Source: CAZBYL01 sp964496275
Lineage (GTDB): Bacteria; Synergistota; Synergistia; Synergistales; Synergistaceae
Assembly (NCBI GenBank): GCA_964496275.1
Contig: CAZBYL010000021.1
Coordinates: forward strand, 1 to 36,423
Direction: 5' to 3'
Length of the DNA stretch: 36,423 bases
Shown here: positions 33,538-36,423 of the stretch, piece by piece
Layout of the letters: each line of letters begins with the position of its first letter
Position numbering within the stretch: the first letter of the stretch is position 1
Notes under the pieces: model-generated
Told to the model about the DNA's origin: nothing
What the model saw: the letters and a program-made list of their open reading frames with translations, nothing else
Databases searched by the model: none
Program-made: the position numbers and the translations under genes

Positions 33538-34239
33538 ATGAGCGGCGAGGATCACTTCACATTAAAATCATTACGGGAAAAAGTCTATGACTATCTCAGG
33601 ATAAACATGAACGAGGGGAATATTCGCCCCGGCGGGTTTCTGAACCTGAATGAGATCAGTCTTGAACTGGGGATGAGCCGAACTCCCTTGAGGGATGCTC
33701 TTTTTCAGCTTGAATCCGAAGGATTTGTAACAATATACCCAAGGCGCGGCGTTGTCGTAAACGGGCTCACTTTGGAGAAAATACGCAACATATATGAAAT
33801 TTTGGGTGGGCTCGAATCCGCTGTCATAGTCTTGGTTGCTCTCAGGTTCAGAGAAAAAGATGCAGATACGATGGAAAAATGTAACTGCGCAATGCGCAAG
33901 GCTCTTGACCAGAACAATTACGCCAACTTCTACAACGAAAATCTGAAATTTCACAACGCATACCTCAGTTTGTCAGATAACAGAGATATGCTGAACTACA
34001 TAAAAATACACAAAGAGCGTCTGTACGACTTTCCCAGAAACAAAACATTCGTCAAAGAATGGGAAATACACTCGCTCGACGAACACAAGACAATGATAGA
34101 CCTCTTCCGCAGGGGAGACTTTAACGGAGCCGCCGAATTTGTAAGAGATGTCCACTGGTCGTTCTCCGTACAGGAAAGATTCATCAGAAAATACTACTTC
34201 GCGCACCATTCGGAGTTGGACGTATCTGAGGAGGGCTAA
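33538..34239 (+). CDS. GntR-family regulator, FadR/FCD subgroup
   Basis: 233 residues. N-terminal winged helix (about 8-78) with LNEISLELGMSRTPLRDALFQLESEGFVTIYPRRGVVV, the GntR signature, and an all-helical FCD effector domain (about 85-215) with its candidate metal-binding His residues in NLKFHNAYLS and in LDEHKTMIDLF. The FCD subgroup senses carboxylic or amino acids. GAGGGGA lies just before the ATG. The activase gene starts 1 nt after its stop, so regulator, activase and glycyl radical enzyme probably form one autoregulated operon whose inducer is the enzyme's substrate. Confidence 0.93.
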   Translation: MSGEDHFTLKSLREKVYDYLRINMNEGNIRPGGFLNLNEISLELGMSRTPLRDALFQLESEGFVTIYPRRGVVVNGLTLEKIRNIYEILGGLESAVIVLVALRFREKDADTMEKCNCAMRKALDQNNYANFYNENLKFHNAYLSLSDNRDMLNYIKIHKERLYDFPRNKTFVKEWEIHSLDEHKTMIDLFRRGDFNGAAEFVRDVHWSFSVQERFIRKYYFAHHSELDVSEEG

Positions 34240-34240
34240 T

Positions 34241-35146
34241 ATGCCGGCTAAAGGAATTATTTTCGATATCAAAAGATATTCTATACACGACGGTCCGGGA
34301 ACGAGGACAACAGTACACTTAAAAGGCTGTCCGCTGTCATGTTGGTGGTGCCATAATCCGGAAAGTCAGGCCGTGCTTCCAGCGGTTCTCTTCCGCGCCG
34401 AAAAGTGCATAGGCTGCGGCGCCTGCGTGGAGGCCTGCCCCAACAATGCAATCTCCGTTCAGGATGGCGTACTTGTTACGGACTCCGGGTTGTGCTGCGG
34501 CTGCGGAATATGCGAAAAAGTTTGTCCAGCGGAAGCCCGCGAAGTGTGCGGGAAAAAATACAGCGTCGAAGAGCTTATGCAGCAGCTTCGCAAGGACGAA
34601 ATATTCTTTCGTGACGGCGGAGGAGTAACCTTCTCCGGAGGAGAACCCTTCTCTCAGCCGGAATTTCTTCTTGAAGCTCTGAAAGCATGTCAGGCAGAAG
34701 GATTTCACCGTACCGTGGACACCTGCGGTTTTGTGCAGAAGGACGTAATTCTTGAAGCGGCAAAATACACGAATCTCTTCCTGTACGATGTAAAACACAT
34801 GGATCCCGTGAAACACAAAGAATATACGGGAGTGGACAACGCCATAATACTCGGCAACTTAAAGGCTGTTTCAGAGGCCGGAGCCAGGATAAACATAAGA
34901 TTCCCATTCATGCCGGGGCTCAACTCAGATGATGAAAATGTCCGAAGCCTAGGCAAGTTCGTCAAAGAGCTCAAAGGTATAACCGCGGTGAACATACTGC
35001 CATATCACACAGTTGCCAAGGGAAAGCACGAAAGATGGAAAATGGACTACCTTCTTCCTGACCTTATGCCTCCGACGGAAAATCAAACAAAACACGCAGC
35101 CGAGATACTGGCGGGATGTGGACTTTCGGTACACATAGGCGGATAA
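34241..35146 (+). CDS. Glycyl radical enzyme activating enzyme (radical SAM)
   Basis: 301 residues. The radical SAM cluster motif C-x3-C-x2-C is Cys30/34/37 in GCPLSCWWC, after FDIKRYSIHDGPGTRT, the activase-type N-terminus. An inserted pair of [4Fe-4S] ferredoxin motifs follows (Cys56/59/62/66 and 85/88/91/95), as in activases other than the pyruvate formate-lyase one. FSGGEP binds SAM. It installs the glycyl radical on the enzyme encoded next, 91 nt downstream. The ATG at 34241 has GAGGAGGG upstream. No terminator separates it from the glycyl radical enzyme gene. Confidence 0.95.
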   Translation: MPAKGIIFDIKRYSIHDGPGTRTTVHLKGCPLSCWWCHNPESQAVLPAVLFRAEKCIGCGACVEACPNNAISVQDGVLVTDSGLCCGCGICEKVCPAEAREVCGKKYSVEELMQQLRKDEIFFRDGGGVTFSGGEPFSQPEFLLEALKACQAEGFHRTVDTCGFVQKDVILEAAKYTNLFLYDVKHMDPVKHKEYTGVDNAIILGNLKAVSEAGARINIRFPFMPGLNSDDENVRSLGKFVKELKGITAVNILPYHTVAKGKHERWKMDYLLPDLMPPTENQTKHAAEILAGCGLSVHIGG

Positions 35147-35237
35147 CAAAGCAAACAATGCCGGACAAATCCGACAAAAAAATAAATCACACAGCAGGAA
35201 AAACATCACATTACATCGAATTTGGGGAGGAATAATC

Positions 35238-36423
35238 ATGAACGAACGTATTCAGCGTCTTCGCGACGAAAGCTTCTACGCGCATCCCTCTATCTGCATC
35301 GAAAGAGCGGTTCTCACAACAGAGTTTTACAAAGAACACGACGGCAAGCTTCCCATGCCTGTGCTTCGCGCTTCAAACTTCAAGTATATCTGTGAAAACA
35401 AAAGCCTCTACATGGGCGGCGAGGAACTCATCGTCGGCGAACGCGGCAAAACGCCCAAGGCAGTTTCCACGTTCCCTGAACTCACCTGCCACTCAAGACA
35501 GGACCTTGAAATACTCAACACACGCAAACAGCAGAACTACACCGTAGCATCGGCGGACATCGACAAATACGAAGAATTTGTCGAACCCTTCTGGCGCGGA
35601 CGCTGCATGAGAGACAGACTTTTTGAGCGTATGCCCGCTGACTGGACACTCCTCTACGAAGCCGGTACATTCACCGAATTCGGAGAGCAGAGAGCTCTCG
35701 GACACACGGCGCTTGACGACCTTATCTACACAAAAGGCGCTCTCGACCTCAAAGCGGACATAGCGGAAGCGCGTGCCAAGCTTGATTTTATCAATGACCC
35801 CGAAGCCACAGCAAAAGACGAACAGCTCCAGGGCATGTCCATATCCTGCGATGCGGTCATCGTCTTTGCGGAACGCCACGCAAAACTTGCCGAGGAAAAA
35901 GCGGCCGTTGAGACAGACCCCAAGCGCAAAGCAGAACTTCTCAAAATAGCCGACGTCTGCCACCATGTACCGGCACACGCTCCCCGCGACTTCTGGGAAG
36001 CCGTACAGATGTACTGGTTCGTTCACCTCGGAACAATAACGGAGCTCAACGGTTGGGATGCTATGAGCCCCGGCCACCTTGACCAGCACCTCGCGCCCTT
36101 CTACGCAAAAGGGATAGCCGACGGCACACTCACGAGAGAATCCGCAAAAGAACTCCTCTCCTGTCTCTGGGTGAAAGTAAACAACACACCTGCGCCTCCA
36201 AAAGTCGGAGTAACCGCAGCAGAAAGCGGAACATATAACGACTTCACAAACATAAACCTGGCAGGGCTCAAAGCCGACGGTTCTGACGGTTCAAGTGAAG
36301 TCACATACATCTGCCTTGAAATATTCGACGAACTCCGCCTCCTCCAGCCACAGGGCAACATTCAGGTCAGCGAGCGCACACCGGACAACGTCCTCCGCGC
36401 CGCAGCCAGAGTATTCCGCAATG
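35238..36423 (+). CDS. Glycyl radical enzyme, hydroxyproline-dehydratase-like (C-terminus beyond window)
   Basis: The first 395 residues of a glycyl radical enzyme of about 790. MNERIQRLRDESFYAHPSICIERAVL starts the family, and GEELIVGERG, EFGEQRALGH, ELNGWDAMSPGHLDQHL and TAAESGTYNDFTNIN resemble trans-4-hydroxyproline dehydratase (HypD), including the His and Asp positions I recall as active-site residues there. The thiyl Cys and radical Gly motifs lie outside the window, so the class is not proven; isethionate lyase, choline lyase or hydroxy-D-proline dehydratases remain alternatives. GGGGAGGA precedes the ATG. The gene seems rich in preferred codons (many AAC, CTC, GAA), suggesting high expression. 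Confidence 0.88.
   Translation, partial: MNERIQRLRDESFYAHPSICIERAVLTTEFYKEHDGKLPMPVLRASNFKYICENKSLYMGGEELIVGERGKTPKAVSTFPELTCHSRQDLEILNTRKQQNYTVASADIDKYEEFVEPFWRGRCMRDRLFERMPADWTLLYEAGTFTEFGEQRALGHTALDDLIYTKGALDLKADIAEARAKLDFINDPEATAKDEQLQGMSISCDAVIVFAERHAKLAEEKAAVETDPKRKAELLKIADVCHHVPAHAPRDFWEAVQMYWFVHLGTITELNGWDAMSPGHLDQHLAPFYAKGIADGTLTRESAKELLSCLWVKVNNTPAPPKVGVTAAESGTYNDFTNINLAGLKADGSDGSSEVTYICLEIFDELRLLQPQGNIQVSERTPDNVLRAAARVFRN

Noticed and set aside
1..36423. CRISPR arrays, insertion sequences, prophage or integrase genes
   Set aside because: No regularly spaced repeats, transposase or phage motifs were seen on either strand; repeats found are all single hairpins.

Overview
The window looks like chromosomal core and metabolic DNA from an anaerobic, diderm bacterium. 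An outer membrane is implied by a TolC/RND/membrane-fusion tripartite pump, an LpxL-type acyltransferase and an ArnT-type glycosyltransferase. Anaerobic life is implied by a PAS-bearing [FeFe]-hydrogenase-like protein, a glycyl radical enzyme with its activase, an iron-dependent alcohol dehydrogenase and selenium-dependent molybdenum-hydroxylase maturation genes. The combination fits Synergistota best by my recollection of such gene sets; Negativicutes are the main alternative. No 16S or marker search was possible. I see no phage genes, insertion sequences or CRISPR.

Layout. 1-2953 (minus): a truncated ArnT/PMT-like glycosyltransferase and an NCS2 nucleobase permease. 3438-6327 (plus): a REC/degenerate-GGDEF/EAL/PAS/PAS protein and a free Hpt protein. 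6408-10972 (minus): one tight five-gene operon of a [2Fe-2S] thioredoxin-fold protein, a group-C-like (putatively H2- or redox-sensing) [FeFe] hydrogenase with PAS domain, a SpoIIE/PP2C phosphatase with an unrecognised C-terminal domain, YqeC and MocA. 11089-17469 (minus): an RND efflux operon in the order RND, TolC, membrane-fusion protein, followed by gpmA. 17626-18820 (minus): a beta-hydroxyacid dehydrogenase and tRNA-Asn(GTT). 19234-20982 (plus): cstA. 21164-24021 (minus): a Cache/PAS/GGDEF diguanylate cyclase and ridA.

24179-27693 (plus): LpxL-like acyltransferase overlapping a prepilin peptidase, then an iron-dependent alcohol dehydrogenase broken only by a 10-N assembly gap, then an exported SagB/nitroreductase-fold protein. 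27766-30544: a LysR regulator divergent from an aminotransferase-RidA pair, which is preceded by a possible 23-residue leader ORF. 30636-33162: a UspA protein, a ComB-family protein and a second aminotransferase. 33538-36423 (plus): a GntR/FadR regulator, glycyl radical activase and the first half of a glycyl radical enzyme resembling hydroxyproline dehydratases.

How it fits together. Much of the right half reads as amino-acid fermentation: aminotransferases, RidA proteins that clear enamine/imine by-products, a radical dehydratase and an alcohol dehydrogenase, each near its own regulator. The left half is dominated by signalling (c-di-GMP synthesis and degradation, Hpt, the hydrogenase-phosphatase module). 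The most promising unusual system is the hydrogenase/phosphatase operon physically coupled to YqeC-MocA, which suggests that redox or H2 sensing is tied to molybdenum-selenium hydroxylase maturation.
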